NCBI GenBank assembly: GCA_002811675.1
Contig: PDIM01010327.1
Span: 30,236-88,704, forward strand
Direction of reading: 5' to 3'
DNA length: 58,469 nt
Source of the DNA: Ichthyosporea sp. XGB-2017a
Taxonomy: Eukaryota > Opisthokonta > Ichthyosporea
Both the position numbers and the translations under genes were made by a program. The notes beneath the pieces are model-generated. The model was not told the origin of the DNA. It did not search any database and saw only the letters and a list, made by a program, of their open reading frames with translations. Below, in pieces: positions 1 through 10,233 of this stretch (position 1 is its first letter; each line of letters begins with the position of its first letter).

Positions 1-2
1 AA

Positions 3-536
3 ATGATATTTCCTAGCGTAAAAGGGATATATTTTGAGATTGAAAATCAGTTACATCTCTCAACAAGAGGGGCTCTTAGTCCACGGTTTGACTCTACTAT
101 GTGTCACTATAATAGCTTACCACATGCAAGCGCATCGGCTATTGGGAATGTGGAGTACACCGTGGACGATTTTAAAATGCTTGAAGCATCCGGGCTTGTG
201 AAGTGTCCTTTAGACAATGATACCAGTAATAAGTTGAGAATGTATACACTTGTTCTTACAGTTACAATATTGCTTACCTTCTACATTTTCTACTGTACCG
301 TGGTAGTATACAAATGCACAACCTGGAGCGAGAATAGAGAATCGCAAGACAATATTATATATATAGAACCAAAAGCCTCCATGCTATATGAAGATAGCTC
401 GAGTAGTTTTGAAGACGCCAAAGACCCTGTCTATACATGCTTTCCTTCGTCTTCATCATATACGATTTATTCAAGTGGATATATGTACTCTCTATCCACT
501 ACATCGAACTGCGAAGCAGCGTATCCTGTAAAGTAG
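3..536 (+). CDS. C-terminal part of an LRR-receptor-like membrane protein, cut by the window edge
   Basis: The 177 visible residues probably form the end of a longer type I membrane protein, because the frame is open to the window start. It has a short ectodomain end, a transmembrane helix around residues 82-102 and a roughly 75-residue cytoplasmic tail rich in Tyr and Ser. The juxtamembrane pattern F..M.ASG...C..D.T (shortened in this copy to F.ML.ASG) matches the same place in the convergent gene at 648-4415. Both tails carry the tetrapeptide YIEP (here at about 354-365). I infer the two are paralogues, so this one probably has an LRR ectodomain outside the window. The gap to the neighbour's stop is only about 110 bp. 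The function is likely surface recognition or adhesion; no enzyme domain is visible. The ATG at position 3 is probably internal. Confidence 0.6.
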   Translation: MIFPSVKGIYFEIENQLHLSTRGALSPRFDSTMCHYNSLPHASASAIGNVEYTVDDFKMLEASGLVKCPLDNDTSNKLRMYTLVLTVTILLTFYIFYCTVVVYKCTTWSENRESQDNIIYIEPKASMLYEDSSSSFEDAKDPVYTCFPSSSSYTIYSSGYMYSLSTTSNCEAAYPVK

Positions 537-647
537 GCGCCCTTTCGTTTCCATGCGGCAGAACAGAAAAGCTACAAATCTGTCATGCTTCATAGGCTGA
601 TTTGCATGGACTTTTTCTCCTACACGATGGCAATGTAGTACGCGCTC

Positions 648-3600
648 TCAGTCGATTGACTGAACGTTGCGCTTATATTGAGGAAACTGTATATACCCCA
701 TCACGTATGATGCAGGCTCAATATATTCACCATAATTCCCGCATGTGTTTTTTAGACCAGTAGTACTATCCGTGACCGACAGGGTGGTTGGCTCGATATA
801 GGGCAATGTTAGAGATCCTCTGGGTTCTGTGCATGGTTCTGCGAGTGTACCACATGACTTGCACAAGCCGCCACTCCATCTAGCTACACCACATGCTATA
901 CAAATTAAAATAAAGTAAAGTGTAGCGTAAACGGCTATGGTACATATGAAAAAGTTATATGATACAGTTACAGTTTCGTCGGAAGCACATACATCAATGC
1001 CACTAGCCCGCATGTCGTTGACGAAGTTTTCGAATGGCATAACATGACCTTTAAACGTGCAGTTTTTCATATGCAAGTTAAATGGGCTATACCGGGCTGA
1101 ATCGTCAACCGAAAGAGAATGTAAGATTGTATGAAGAGCAAACGCTGTGGGAGGGCTAATATCATCAATATCAAGATTAAATACATCCACAACACCACGA
1201 CTTGTGAAATAATAAACTCCACAACAATCATATTCCATTTTATCATCTCCATTGCTAATGTAAATGGCCCGAAGGTACAAACGTGCGTCGCCGTGGAACT
1301 TGCGAACACGTTTGACGTTGGTATTCGCCGCACTCAACCAAATGAGTCTGCTCGCCTCTTTATCCGACGGCAGTTCCCGAATTGGATTGTTGTTGACATT
1401 AATATACAGATTCGCTGAGCCGCATCCTTCAAACGCTTTATCTGAAATATACGTGATGTTATTATGAGACAAATCAACATAGGCATATAAGACATTTTGA
1501 AAATCAACATTCAGCCCCATACACAAGGACTCTTCCAAACGTGTTATGCGGTTGTGGGACAAGTGTATTGTAAAGAACCAATGATCGCTATCACTCTCTT
1601 CAGGAGATTTAAAAGGTGAAACAATTTCACGAGGTTGTGCAAGAGAGCCAATTCCTTTCGGTACAGAAGTAAAGTCGTTGTAAGAAAGATCAATTCTGGA
1701 TATGGAAACAGTAGCAGTTGTTAAGCCCAGTAACGAGAATGTCCCACTACCCAATTCATTGTGAGAGAGGTCCACAAAGCAACCATGGCCAACGCACGTA
1801 TCGCCAGCCATAAAATCGCTTTCAATGGTACGAATGTGACAGTGGCTGACGTTTAAAACAGTAAGCGATGGTAAATTGTAGAATGAATTTCTTCGTAGTA
1901 AGGTAAATGCATTCCTAGAAAGATCAATCTCTGACTTTATCAGCGTTGAATATTCAGCTGTGAATTCACGATAACCACCCCATAACTCATACATAACGGT
2001 TCTGTTTCTTCCTGAAGAGACCCCAGGTGGAGGCAGCTCATACGCAAACACCACATCCACCAGCTGATTATCAGTCACGAGAATGCGTTTGCTTATCATA
2101 TATGATAACGCTTCGGCTTCAGTGGCATTTGGCATATAAAAGTCCAAAGACATCAAATGGTACATGCTCCCCATGTACATCTCCCGTACTTGGTTGTTCG
2201 AGCCATCGTACAGCCGCAATCCTTTACAAACAACATCACTCTCACACGGCTGCAAGGAGAGATTTCCATTAAAAAAGGTCAATTGATTATTGGAGATGTT
2301 CAGGTAGTCAATGTTGGAATGCGAAAGTTCCTCTACTAACCGCTGCCCACGCCCGTTTGCAAAATGTGGATTGAAACTAATTTCCATCTCCGATGCTTCT
2401 CCTTGCCATATCGGTATTGTGTTTAGCGGATTATTAACATTGCTGTTATTGCGAAACACACCTCGCTTTAATACCGGAAATATATTCTCCCCCGTTATAT
2501 TGACCGGAATATTTTGGATAACAATCTCTTTCAAGTTAGAAAAACATGACATCACAGTTTGGTTGAGATGTACATTAAACCCTCCAGTGGGAATGGGGAG
2601 TTCTGGGTCCGCAATCGCCTCGAGCATGGATAGCATGCTTTCAGTCCCCAGCCCAGTAGATTTCTTGCAACTGCCCATGTACTCCCCGAGGCGCATATTC
2701 CCCACGGCCTCCACGTGGAGAGAACAGGTATTTTGGGAAAAACGACCGCGAAAGATTTCCTCCCACAACGTTTCGTCTACAAACACTCTCTTCAAGAAGA
2801 TACCTAAAGCGATATTCTGCAAAGACGCGCCATCTCCAGTAATTACCCCAGGCGTAAATTTAATAATAGGCTGCATATTTCCCACAGCCCCATCAAAACT
2901 TGCACTGCCGCATCCATCAGACCCACACCACCCACCCAAGTCAAATACTAGGGGCGAGTGATTGCCAGAGTGTGGCATGGAATGGTCCGCGAGTGATACA
3001 TTCAAATGTTTCAGGGGGATATTGATAGGACGACGACTCAACCATTCTGCTTTCCGGATTGTCAAATTGTATAGATTCCCGCTTGTCAAATTCAACTCAT
3101 TGTTGACCCATTCAACTACATAATCATTCACAACAAACCCGCTTATCCGAACTTCCCGGGATTCATTCTTGAGCCCCGCATTCCGTATACTCCCCAGTAA
3201 AGGACAGCTCCAGTGCATCACAAACGGACGCGGACAGTTTGATGCGTCCAATGCAGCAGGGCTAGAAATATTCTTCCGTGCAGAAGAGTGCTGATTTTCC
3301 GGTTCGTTTGGGCCTGGCCAGGTTTTATCCCCCTCTGGCACACCCTTCAAGACACTGTCACACACTTGCCGAAAGTACATCGAGCTGTCATCACCCCCGC
3401 ACCACATTGGTTTCACATTCATCCACAAACCCGGCTGCATCGCCTGTGAGTACATGGATAAAGGAGGAAGACCCGCCTTGATGCTAGCATAACCCAACGC
3501 AGCTGCTTTGAACGGGTCTAAGTCCCAATCCAGAAGGTCCCCATGTGGAATATCAATCACCAGCTTCTTCAATTTCTCTACCTTTAATGGTTTAAGCAAA

Positions 3601-4415
3601 TTCGCAACCATTTCCCTCAGGTCCCTGGCGTATCTCGTGTCAGTAGTCCCTGCGACCCAGTGCCGATCCACTTTGATAGTGAGCTCCTCCAGCTGGTGTA
3701 GGCCTTGCAGGAGACTCTCCTCGAGGTCGGTGCCAACTATACCCACATATTCCTCCTCGTTCTGCGTCACAGAAGTCTTCTCCAACACAGTCAGGTGGAG
3801 AATCTTCAATTGTGCGTAATTATTAGTGAAAAAACTCCCTATAGACTTGTACGAGGACAAAGTGACAGTCAATCGGGTCACTACTACGTTCCAATCCCCC
3901 AATACATCCACCTGATAAATGCTCCCGTTGGCATAATCCCCGGTTCCCCCATTCAGCACCACGCTTACCTGGTCTTCATCACCCGCGGGGAAATGGTAGT
4001 AGTCATATTTCCCATTCGCATCATCCATATAAATCTCACCTTTTTGAATACGACTCTCCAAAAACGGCCCATGGATGTTAAAATCCAGCAGATACTGGTC
4101 AAGATCCGTCCCCGAGGTGAATAAAACACTCTCATCGTCCACCGGAGAGTACAAAAACGGCTGGATTACAATCTCCTGCCCCATGTAGAGCGTATCCCCG
4201 ATAAAAACTCCGCAATAGTACCGTGTTGGACAGAGATTCTCCCCGAAGAGCTCATTGTACATGTGTATTGTCTCCTTCTTGTGCGGCGGCTTGGGCTGGT
4301 AGTTGATGTGGTTCAGGGAACTGTCCCGGCCAAGAGCCTGGCTGCCACTGTGTGCGGTGGATACAAAAAGGAGGATGCGGATGAGGAGATACACAGCAGA
4401 GGCACTGCTAAGCAT
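648..4415 (-). CDS. Leucine-rich-repeat type I membrane protein with YIEP-containing cytoplasmic tail
   Basis: This is a 1255-residue cell-surface protein. A signal peptide (about residues 1-24) is followed by a long ectodomain with many N-glycosylation sequons. Clear leucine-rich repeats lie in the second half (about 690-1070), for example IDLSRNAF, FVDLSHNEL, IDLSYNDF, HLSHNRIT and VDLSHNNIT. One hydrophobic helix lies at about 1153-1176. The roughly 80-residue tail contains YIEP twice (about 790-803 and 715-735 on the DNA) and no kinase or TIR domain. LRR ectodomains usually bind protein or glycan ligands; the ligand here is unknown. The tail tyrosines suggest docking by phosphotyrosine-binding proteins, which is inference. 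The start ATG directly precedes the signal peptide. The gene is convergent with its probable paralogue at 3-536 and divergent from the receptor cyclase at 4952. Confidence 0.8.
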   Translation of the reverse strand: MLSSASAVYLLIRILLFVSTAHSGSQALGRDSSLNHINYQPKPPHKKETIHMYNELFGENLCPTRYYCGVFIGDTLYMGQEIVIQPFLYSPVDDESVLFTSGTDLDQYLLDFNIHGPFLESRIQKGEIYMDDANGKYDYYHFPAGDEDQVSVVLNGGTGDYANGSIYQVDVLGDWNVVVTRLTVTLSSYKSIGSFFTNNYAQLKILHLTVLEKTSVTQNEEEYVGIVGTDLEESLLQGLHQLEELTIKVDRHWVAGTTDTRYARDLREMVANLLKPLKVEKLKKLVIDIPHGDLLDWDLDPFKAAALGYASIKAGLPPLSMYSQAMQPGLWMNVKPMWCGGDDSSMYFRQVCDSVLKGVPEGDKTWPGPNEPENQHSSARKNISSPAALDASNCPRPFVMHWSCPLLGSIRNAGLKNESREVRISGFVVNDYVVEWVNNELNLTSGNLYNLTIRKAEWLSRRPINIPLKHLNVSLADHSMPHSGNHSPLVFDLGGWCGSDGCGSASFDGAVGNMQPIIKFTPGVITGDGASLQNIALGIFLKRVFVDETLWEEIFRGRFSQNTCSLHVEAVGNMRLGEYMGSCKKSTGLGTESMLSMLEAIADPELPIPTGGFNVHLNQTVMSCFSNLKEIVIQNIPVNITGENIFPVLKRGVFRNNSNVNNPLNTIPIWQGEASEMEISFNPHFANGRGQRLVEELSHSNIDYLNISNNQLTFFNGNLSLQPCESDVVCKGLRLYDGSNNQVREMYMGSMYHLMSLDFYMPNATEAEALSYMISKRILVTDNQLVDVVFAYELPPPGVSSGRNRTVMYELWGGYREFTAEYSTLIKSEIDLSRNAFTLLRRNSFYNLPSLTVLNVSHCHIRTIESDFMAGDTCVGHGCFVDLSHNELGSGTFSLLGLTTATVSISRIDLSYNDFTSVPKGIGSLAQPREIVSPFKSPEESDSDHWFFTIHLSHNRITRLEESLCMGLNVDFQNVLYAYVDLSHNNITYISDKAFEGCGSANLYINVNNNPIRELPSDKEASRLIWLSAANTNVKRVRKFHGDARLYLRAIYISNGDDKMEYDCCGVYYFTSRGVVDVFNLDIDDISPPTAFALHTILHSLSVDDSARYSPFNLHMKNCTFKGHVMPFENFVNDMRASGIDVCASDETVTVSYNFFICTIAVYATLYFILICIACGVARWSGGLCKSCGTLAEPCTEPRGSLTLPYIEPTTLSVTDSTTGLKNTCGNYGEYIEPASYVMGYIQFPQYKRNVQSID

Positions 4416-4951
4416 GACGATATGATAATTGGATTGAAATGAGACTTTGATTCTGTGATTTTGTTGAAATCACAACCGTTTTTTTGATAAGCTTTCAGGG
4501 ATTTTTCTTTTTCCTTTTTCTTCTCTCTTTTGATTCACAGCTGTTCAAAAAAAAATGACAAATAGTCGCATTAATATGTTTATTTTTTATATTTCTAGTG
4601 ATCTAAGTTATTTCTGAGTCTCTATTTTCATGGCCTTATCCTTATTTGGAAAAAAGATAGATTTAAAATTTAAAAATAGCTAGAAGTCTTAATTATTACT
4701 GCATGTGCTGTCAAATACACTGTTACAGTCTTTGTGAAGCAAAATCTTACACGGGAATAGTTCAAGAATCACACACTGCGAACACAAACAGTACCTCCCT
4801 TTGAAGGTAGTTTGGGAAGTTTGCTTGATTTTTGTCTCTGTGTGTTTAAGAAGAGGAGCGAAACTTGGTAATTATAAATAACTTATTGAATTAAAGACAT
4901 ACATATATAAATCTACAAAAAGAGAAGGAGAAAAGAGTGGGAATCTAAAGG
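4416..4951. promoter_or_regulatory. Divergent intergenic region between LRR gene and receptor cyclase 1
   Basis: This 536-bp gap separates two divergently transcribed genes, so it should hold both promoters. It is AT-rich, with a pyrimidine-rich tract near 4497-4530 and an A-rich stretch just before the cyclase ATG. I see no certain TATA box and no coding potential. Confidence 0.4.
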
Positions 4952-7900
4952 ATGAAAAGAAAGTGGAAGAGATCCCGACGACGGGAAAGGCTAAGGAGCT
5001 CCACAGGGTGGCCAGCAATGCGACTATTACTGTTCTGTGTTGCTTATCTCCTTATCATAGGAGGAGGAGGAGCGGGGAAACTGGGCCAGCTAATGCAGCC
5101 GGTGGAGGGAGCGGCGCCTGTGGGAGGGGGAGCAGGAAAGGCAATTAACTTTAACCATGCCTATCCAAGTATCATTGGAATGCAATGGCACACAGGGATT
5201 CCTGATGATTTATTCACCATTGAGGTGTGGTTGGATTTCCACGACTACTATCTCGATAATCAAGTGTTCTTCACCTACGCGGCATTTGATCCCTCCCGGA
5301 CGCCCTTTTTTGACTCGTCTAATGAGATTGTGTTCACGTACACGGCCAACTACACTGCGTACGGGATGGGGACGATAATGCGGTGCGAGGGGAGTGTGGA
5401 ACCGCGGTGCAAGCAATACGGTGAAGGGTGGGTGCACATGGCGTACACTGCAGACCACACCAAGAGGGAGTTTAAGGTGTACAAGAACGGGGAGTATGTC
5501 TGGAGTGTCCCGGTGGATAGTATGACTGACAGTTGGAAGGTGCCCCGAGTGAAAAAAGGGTGTATGGCGTTTGGGCAGGAGAATGATAAGTTTTGCGGGG
5601 ATTTTGATAAACTTCAGTCGTTTGATGGGAATATGGACGAAATTAGGATATGGAAGACTGTTAGAACAGAGGCAGAGATCAAAGCAAATTACCTTACGAA
5701 ATTAGACCCGGCCAGTGAGCCAAATTTGGTTGTGTATTGGACTTTTGATGATGGGAACGCGGCACAGGCAACGGACTCCACTTCGAATAACTTCCATGGA
5801 GGCTTTACAGCGCCCACACTGGACGGGGTGTTGACCTATCCCAATGACCCAGCACTCAACCCGACTCCGCCGTCATATGTGGAGAGTGGGGCGCCTTTAC
5901 GAGGGGGAGGGACTCTTACTGTGCGGGTACATGTGGGTACTGGGGCTCCCGCGTCCATGTCTGTCGATTTGCTCGCCTATGACGCCGATGGGGATGATCT
6001 GACAACGATAATTACTGCGCTGCCAACAAAAGGAACCCTCACGCAGTCGGATAATTCCACTGCCATTTCTTCGGTGCCCACTACTGTGACTGATACATCT
6101 GTCAAGGCTGGCAAGAAAGTGACTTATACTTTCACGGCGAGTCAAGCTTCCCCTGGAGGAACGGACACGATGTCATACACTGTACAAGATGCGACATCTG
6201 CGGCCATAGCTGTAGCTGTAACGTTTCAGTTTGTTCAGGTGGCAACTCCTCGAAGTATCACGTCCACGCAACCCGAAGACGCATTGCATGTGCTTATTTT
6301 AGGGGTAGCTGGTGCAGGAGGCAACATGCAACAAGTGGTGATAACTTCATTGCCAACCAAGGGTGCTCTTTATAAAGTGGCATTTCAGGCCAATAGAGAT
6401 CCGAACTATAACGTCATAGAGCAAGATGTATCCAAACTCACAGCTATTTCGCTGACTGGTGGGCAATATATTGTTGAGGACCAAAGGGGAGTGGTTATCT
6501 TTGTACCTTCGCAAAATGAATTCGCAATTGGTAGTGCGTATAGTTCATTTAAATACAAACTTAAGGACGGGCTGACTGAATCCGCAGAGGCTACGGTAGA
6601 GTTATTTGTCACACCGGCGAATGATATGCCTGTAGTGCCTACAGTTACGTTGAGCATGACCGACGAGCTAGCACCTAATGCTGGTGGAGCTCCACCTGAA
6701 GCGATAAAATTTGCGCTGAGCAGTACAGATGTAGATGTTCAGCGGAATTTTTATACTGAATTCAGACCAGGGCCCTTTTATAAGTTTATCGAATCACCAC
6801 GATACGGGAAGTTGTACGAAGTGGCAGCAGATGGGGTAAGTCTGGGCCGCGAAATAGAAATCCAGGACTCTGTAAAAGTTCTGCAGTTTGCCAGCAAGGT
6901 CATGGATGTATCGCAACAATTCAGTCTCTGTGGAAACATATGCCACAATATCACAACATGCCCCAGCTCATGCGCTTCCGATGCTTGGCATGCAAGTCAA
7001 ATTCTCGGAGCGCCAGATGGTTATCCGAAATACGGGGACTTTAAAACCGGGTGGGATCCCCCGCTAGATAGGGGCCCGGAGTGGATTGAGTTGGAGTATG
7101 AAAATGCTGTGTATGTGGATTCGATTGGTATATATGAGACATTCAAACCCGGGGCTGTAGTTAAGATATCCGTTTCAAACACATATCTTCCATGGGGGCA
7201 AACAAAGTGGCAGACGTTCTGGAAGGGGGATATTCAGGATGTGCCGGAAGTGGCGCGAGTTTTCTCACCCAGTGGGTGTCCTCATCAACAACTGGTTAAA
7301 TACGTTCGATTTGACATGGAGTGTAAGCTTAAACCCGGATGGCAGAACTATGATGCTGCAGAACTTAGCGGATTTCTGGTTTATGGTAGGGGCCTTGTGA
7401 ATTCTACATCACTCACTCCCGAGGTGTATTATGTGCCTGATTTGACAGTGTATACGAATTCTTCTGATAAGGTTCGTGAAACATTTCAGTATTCTGCAAC
7501 AGATTGTGAAGGAAATGTCTTCAAAACATCGCCCATAATTGTCCAAGATAATCGTAAACAAGTCGACGTTACTCAAGCTCCTCCCTCTTGGACCCCCTCA
7601 AGTCCGACTGTAGCTGCTGTAGGAGAATCCATTTCATTCGGAGAGAGCGTGAAATCCGTTTTAGCTTCGAAGAATATTCCCGTGTCAGTACTCACTTCAC
7701 AAGAATCATCTTCGAGAACTGGTATTAGCACAAAGGCCACAAATGGCATTCGATTCGAGTTTCTTCGCAAGTCTAATCCTAGTGGAAGTCTTTTTCAAAC
7801 AGCAAATGGCATCAATGCTACAGATCCCATTGTTCAAGCCGGCACAGAAATAACACATCCCGAATTGAAGACTGTTTATATACCGGGACCAGGAGAGAAT

Positions 7901-10111
7901 GTTGTGGACTTTGTCTTGCGCATCAATTCTTCATACTTTATTGTCCGAGAGCACGTATCAACTCCAGAGTCTTCATCGGTAGATTTAATACCAATCGTAG
8001 TACCCGTTGTTGCCGGAGTTGTCGTCATAGCTCTTATTTTATTTTGTGTTGGTTGGTCAATTAAGCAGAAAAGAGAGAATACTTTAAAAAGTATGAATTG
8101 GTTGATAAAGTCAAGTGACGTACAAGCTCAAGATGGTGACAAACTTCATCAATATTCATTTTTGTTTTCAGGAGAAAATATTAGGGAATCTAGGGCAATG
8201 GATGCACATAGTCTTGCGACATCTGCAAGTGAATATTCATCCACTTCCATTGCCAGAGCAGTTTATCAGAACCAGTTGGTCCACATGGACGTACTTAAAC
8301 TGAGCAAGCCAGTAGTGATTAATGAAACCCTCACTAAGATCATCAACGTTAGGAAGGATTTCAGTCACTCCCACGTCTGCAATTTCATTGGAGTATGCCC
8401 GGAGCCTGGCAGAGAGTTTATTCTGTATGAATTTTGTCATAAGGGGTCTTTAAACTATCTCCTCCACGTCCGCGAATATAGGCTGGAAGATATGTTTCGC
8501 GTATCGCTTGTTCATGATGTTATTGAAGGTTTGACAGCAATTCAGGATAATAATTTTGGATTCCATGGTAATCTTAGTAGCTTTAGCTGTGTAATAGACA
8601 GTAGATGGACACTAAAGCTTACTGATTTTGGTATTTTCCAACTTACTGCCGATTCGATGTCACTGACGAATCCCGAGAATGCGAGCAGTCGTCTCTATAA
8701 GTTGTTGTGGAAGAGTCCAGAAGAGTTGTCCTATTACTTAGGTGAAAATGGCGAAGTTCAAGGGGCACCTACAGCTCCAACATCGATATATACAACAACG
8801 AGTGGGTGGTCGAAAACAACGCCAGAAATGATAGCGCACAGATCAAAAGATGATATTTATTCCCTCGGGATTTTAATATGTGAAATTTACTCGGGTAAAC
8901 TTCCATTTCAAGACGAAGTTGAAAGCATTCAGGAGACATTAATGCTTGTTCTAAAAGAATTCAAGAAGCCAGAAATTCCTGATACGCTAGACAATACGAT
9001 CACAAGAGAAACTGTTCTAAAGTGCTTGTATGTACGTGAGCAACGACCAAATATACATTTTATTCGAAAGCAGTTGTCAACTAAAGCTAACGGTGGTCAC
9101 TCAAACATCATCGACCGTATGTCTCATATGCTCATCAAATATTCTTCCGATTTAGAACAACTTGTGCAGAAACGCACCGAACAGCTCGAAGAAAAGCATC
9201 AGAAATTGGAGTCCTTGTTGACGCAAGTGATGCCCAAAAGTGTGTACAAACAAATACAAGATAATGGGTCGTACATTCCGGAATTTTATGAATCAGCAAC
9301 CATATACTTTAATGACATTGTTGCCTTTACAACCAAGGCGAGCACAATGTCCCCCATGGAGGTCGTTCTGTTTTTGAATTGGTTGTTTGTAGTGTTTGAT
9401 GACATAGCAGAAAACTTCAACGTTTATAAAGTGGAAACGATTGGTGACTCCTATATGATCTCGTCGGGTGTCCCTATTAGAAATGGAACCACGCATGCCC
9501 GTGAAATTTGCCAATTTGCTTTGGCTATACGCGAAGAAGTTACAAAAACGAAAGATACGGTCAACGAGTTTGAAATTCGAAGCGGAATTCATTCAGGAAG
9601 CTGTGTAGCGGGTGTGATTGGACTAAAAATGCCTCGCTACTGTTTGTTTGGTGACACTATTAATACTGCAAGTCGTATGGAATCAACATCTGAAGCAATG
9701 CGAATACAGATCACTGAAGAGACGATTAAAGTTCTTGACAAAACGAAGGAACAAACTTTGTTTGAAATTGAAGAGCGAGGAGAAATTGAAGTGAAGGGTA
9801 AAGGTACAATGAAAACATTCTGGCTGAACTCAATGAAAAATGGGGGAAAGAAGCTTTCACGCCAGCATCATATTTCTGGATCCCACGTAATGTCTGAGGA
9901 CGTTGGATTTTCTAAGCGCTCGAGTGTATCATCAATGAGCATGGGCAGTCACAAGAGTGAGCCTCATTCGATTAATGAGGGGTCTGAGAGTCCACGTATT
10001 GGAGCACACAGATTGAATAACTCTGATAATCCTCGTCCATCCACACTCTCTCTCAATCGAAAGTTAAGTGTCTCCAGTATTAGCGAAGCCCCAGAAGAGG
10101 TAGCAAGCTAG
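4952..10111 (+). CDS. Receptor guanylate cyclase with LamG, cadherin-like and discoidin-like ectodomain
   Basis: This 1719-residue single-pass receptor should make cGMP. A basic N-terminus and signal peptide (a second ATG at 5018 begins right before the hydrophobic core) lead to a LamG/concanavalin-like module (about 64-290). Cadherin-like repeats starting LPTKG follow (about 300-650), then a discoidin-type module (about 670-813) with the ILGAPDGYPKYGD and PGAVVKI signatures of FBXL4-like galactose-binding folds. The transmembrane helix is at about 1011-1037. The kinase-homology domain has HGNLSS in place of the catalytic HRD (near 1205) but keeps DFG, so it is probably a pseudokinase. A coiled-coil dimerisation helix precedes the class III cyclase domain (about 1440-1640) with FNDIVAFT, KVETIGD and RYCLFGDT. 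The Glu of VETIGD and the Cys of YCLFGD are the GTP-selecting pair known from animal guanylate cyclases. A Ser-rich tail ends the protein. Confidence 0.92.
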   Translation: MKRKWKRSRRRERLRSSTGWPAMRLLLFCVAYLLIIGGGGAGKLGQLMQPVEGAAPVGGGAGKAINFNHAYPSIIGMQWHTGIPDDLFTIEVWLDFHDYYLDNQVFFTYAAFDPSRTPFFDSSNEIVFTYTANYTAYGMGTIMRCEGSVEPRCKQYGEGWVHMAYTADHTKREFKVYKNGEYVWSVPVDSMTDSWKVPRVKKGCMAFGQENDKFCGDFDKLQSFDGNMDEIRIWKTVRTEAEIKANYLTKLDPASEPNLVVYWTFDDGNAAQATDSTSNNFHGGFTAPTLDGVLTYPNDPALNPTPPSYVESGAPLRGGGTLTVRVHVGTGAPASMSVDLLAYDADGDDLTTIITALPTKGTLTQSDNSTAISSVPTTVTDTSVKAGKKVTYTFTASQASPGGTDTMSYTVQDATSAAIAVAVTFQFVQVATPRSITSTQPEDALHVLILGVAGAGGNMQQVVITSLPTKGALYKVAFQANRDPNYNVIEQDVSKLTAISLTGGQYIVEDQRGVVIFVPSQNEFAIGSAYSSFKYKLKDGLTESAEATVELFVTPANDMPVVPTVTLSMTDELAPNAGGAPPEAIKFALSSTDVDVQRNFYTEFRPGPFYKFIESPRYGKLYEVAADGVSLGREIEIQDSVKVLQFASKVMDVSQQFSLCGNICHNITTCPSSCASDAWHASQILGAPDGYPKYGDFKTGWDPPLDRGPEWIELEYENAVYVDSIGIYETFKPGAVVKISVSNTYLPWGQTKWQTFWKGDIQDVPEVARVFSPSGCPHQQLVKYVRFDMECKLKPGWQNYDAAELSGFLVYGRGLVNSTSLTPEVYYVPDLTVYTNSSDKVRETFQYSATDCEGNVFKTSPIIVQDNRKQVDVTQAPPSWTPSSPTVAAVGESISFGESVKSVLASKNIPVSVLTSQESSSRTGISTKATNGIRFEFLRKSNPSGSLFQTANGINATDPIVQAGTEITHPELKTVYIPGPGENVVDFVLRINSSYFIVREHVSTPESSSVDLIPIVVPVVAGVVVIALILFCVGWSIKQKRENTLKSMNWLIKSSDVQAQDGDKLHQYSFLFSGENIRESRAMDAHSLATSASEYSSTSIARAVYQNQLVHMDVLKLSKPVVINETLTKIINVRKDFSHSHVCNFIGVCPEPGREFILYEFCHKGSLNYLLHVREYRLEDMFRVSLVHDVIEGLTAIQDNNFGFHGNLSSFSCVIDSRWTLKLTDFGIFQLTADSMSLTNPENASSRLYKLLWKSPEELSYYLGENGEVQGAPTAPTSIYTTTSGWSKTTPEMIAHRSKDDIYSLGILICEIYSGKLPFQDEVESIQETLMLVLKEFKKPEIPDTLDNTITRETVLKCLYVREQRPNIHFIRKQLSTKANGGHSNIIDRMSHMLIKYSSDLEQLVQKRTEQLEEKHQKLESLLTQVMPKSVYKQIQDNGSYIPEFYESATIYFNDIVAFTTKASTMSPMEVVLFLNWLFVVFDDIAENFNVYKVETIGDSYMISSGVPIRNGTTHAREICQFALAIREEVTKTKDTVNEFEIRSGIHSGSCVAGVIGLKMPRYCLFGDTINTASRMESTSEAMRIQITEETIKVLDKTKEQTLFEIEERGEIEVKGKGTMKTFWLNSMKNGGKKLSRQHHISGSHVMSEDVGFSKRSSVSSMSMGSHKSEPHSINEGSESPRIGAHRLNNSDNPRPSTLSLNRKLSVSSISEAPEEVAS

Positions 10112-10155
10112 AAAATATACTTATCCGCGCAATTTTTCAGCGCTATTTGTTGGCA

Positions 10156-10183
10156 TTTATTGTTTTATCTTTCAAAAAATAAA
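10156..10183. terminator. Crossed poly(A) signals of a convergent gene pair
   Basis: AATAAA at 10178-10183 serves the cyclase ending at 10111, and TTTATT at 10156-10161 (AATAAA on the minus strand) serves the gene ending at 10234. Each signal lies roughly 70 bp past its own stop, so the two 3' UTRs should overlap. Confidence 0.5.
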
Positions 10184-10233
10184 AGACACTCCAACATCTT
10201 TTTTCTCAAATGCAAAAAGTAAACCAGAAGCAC

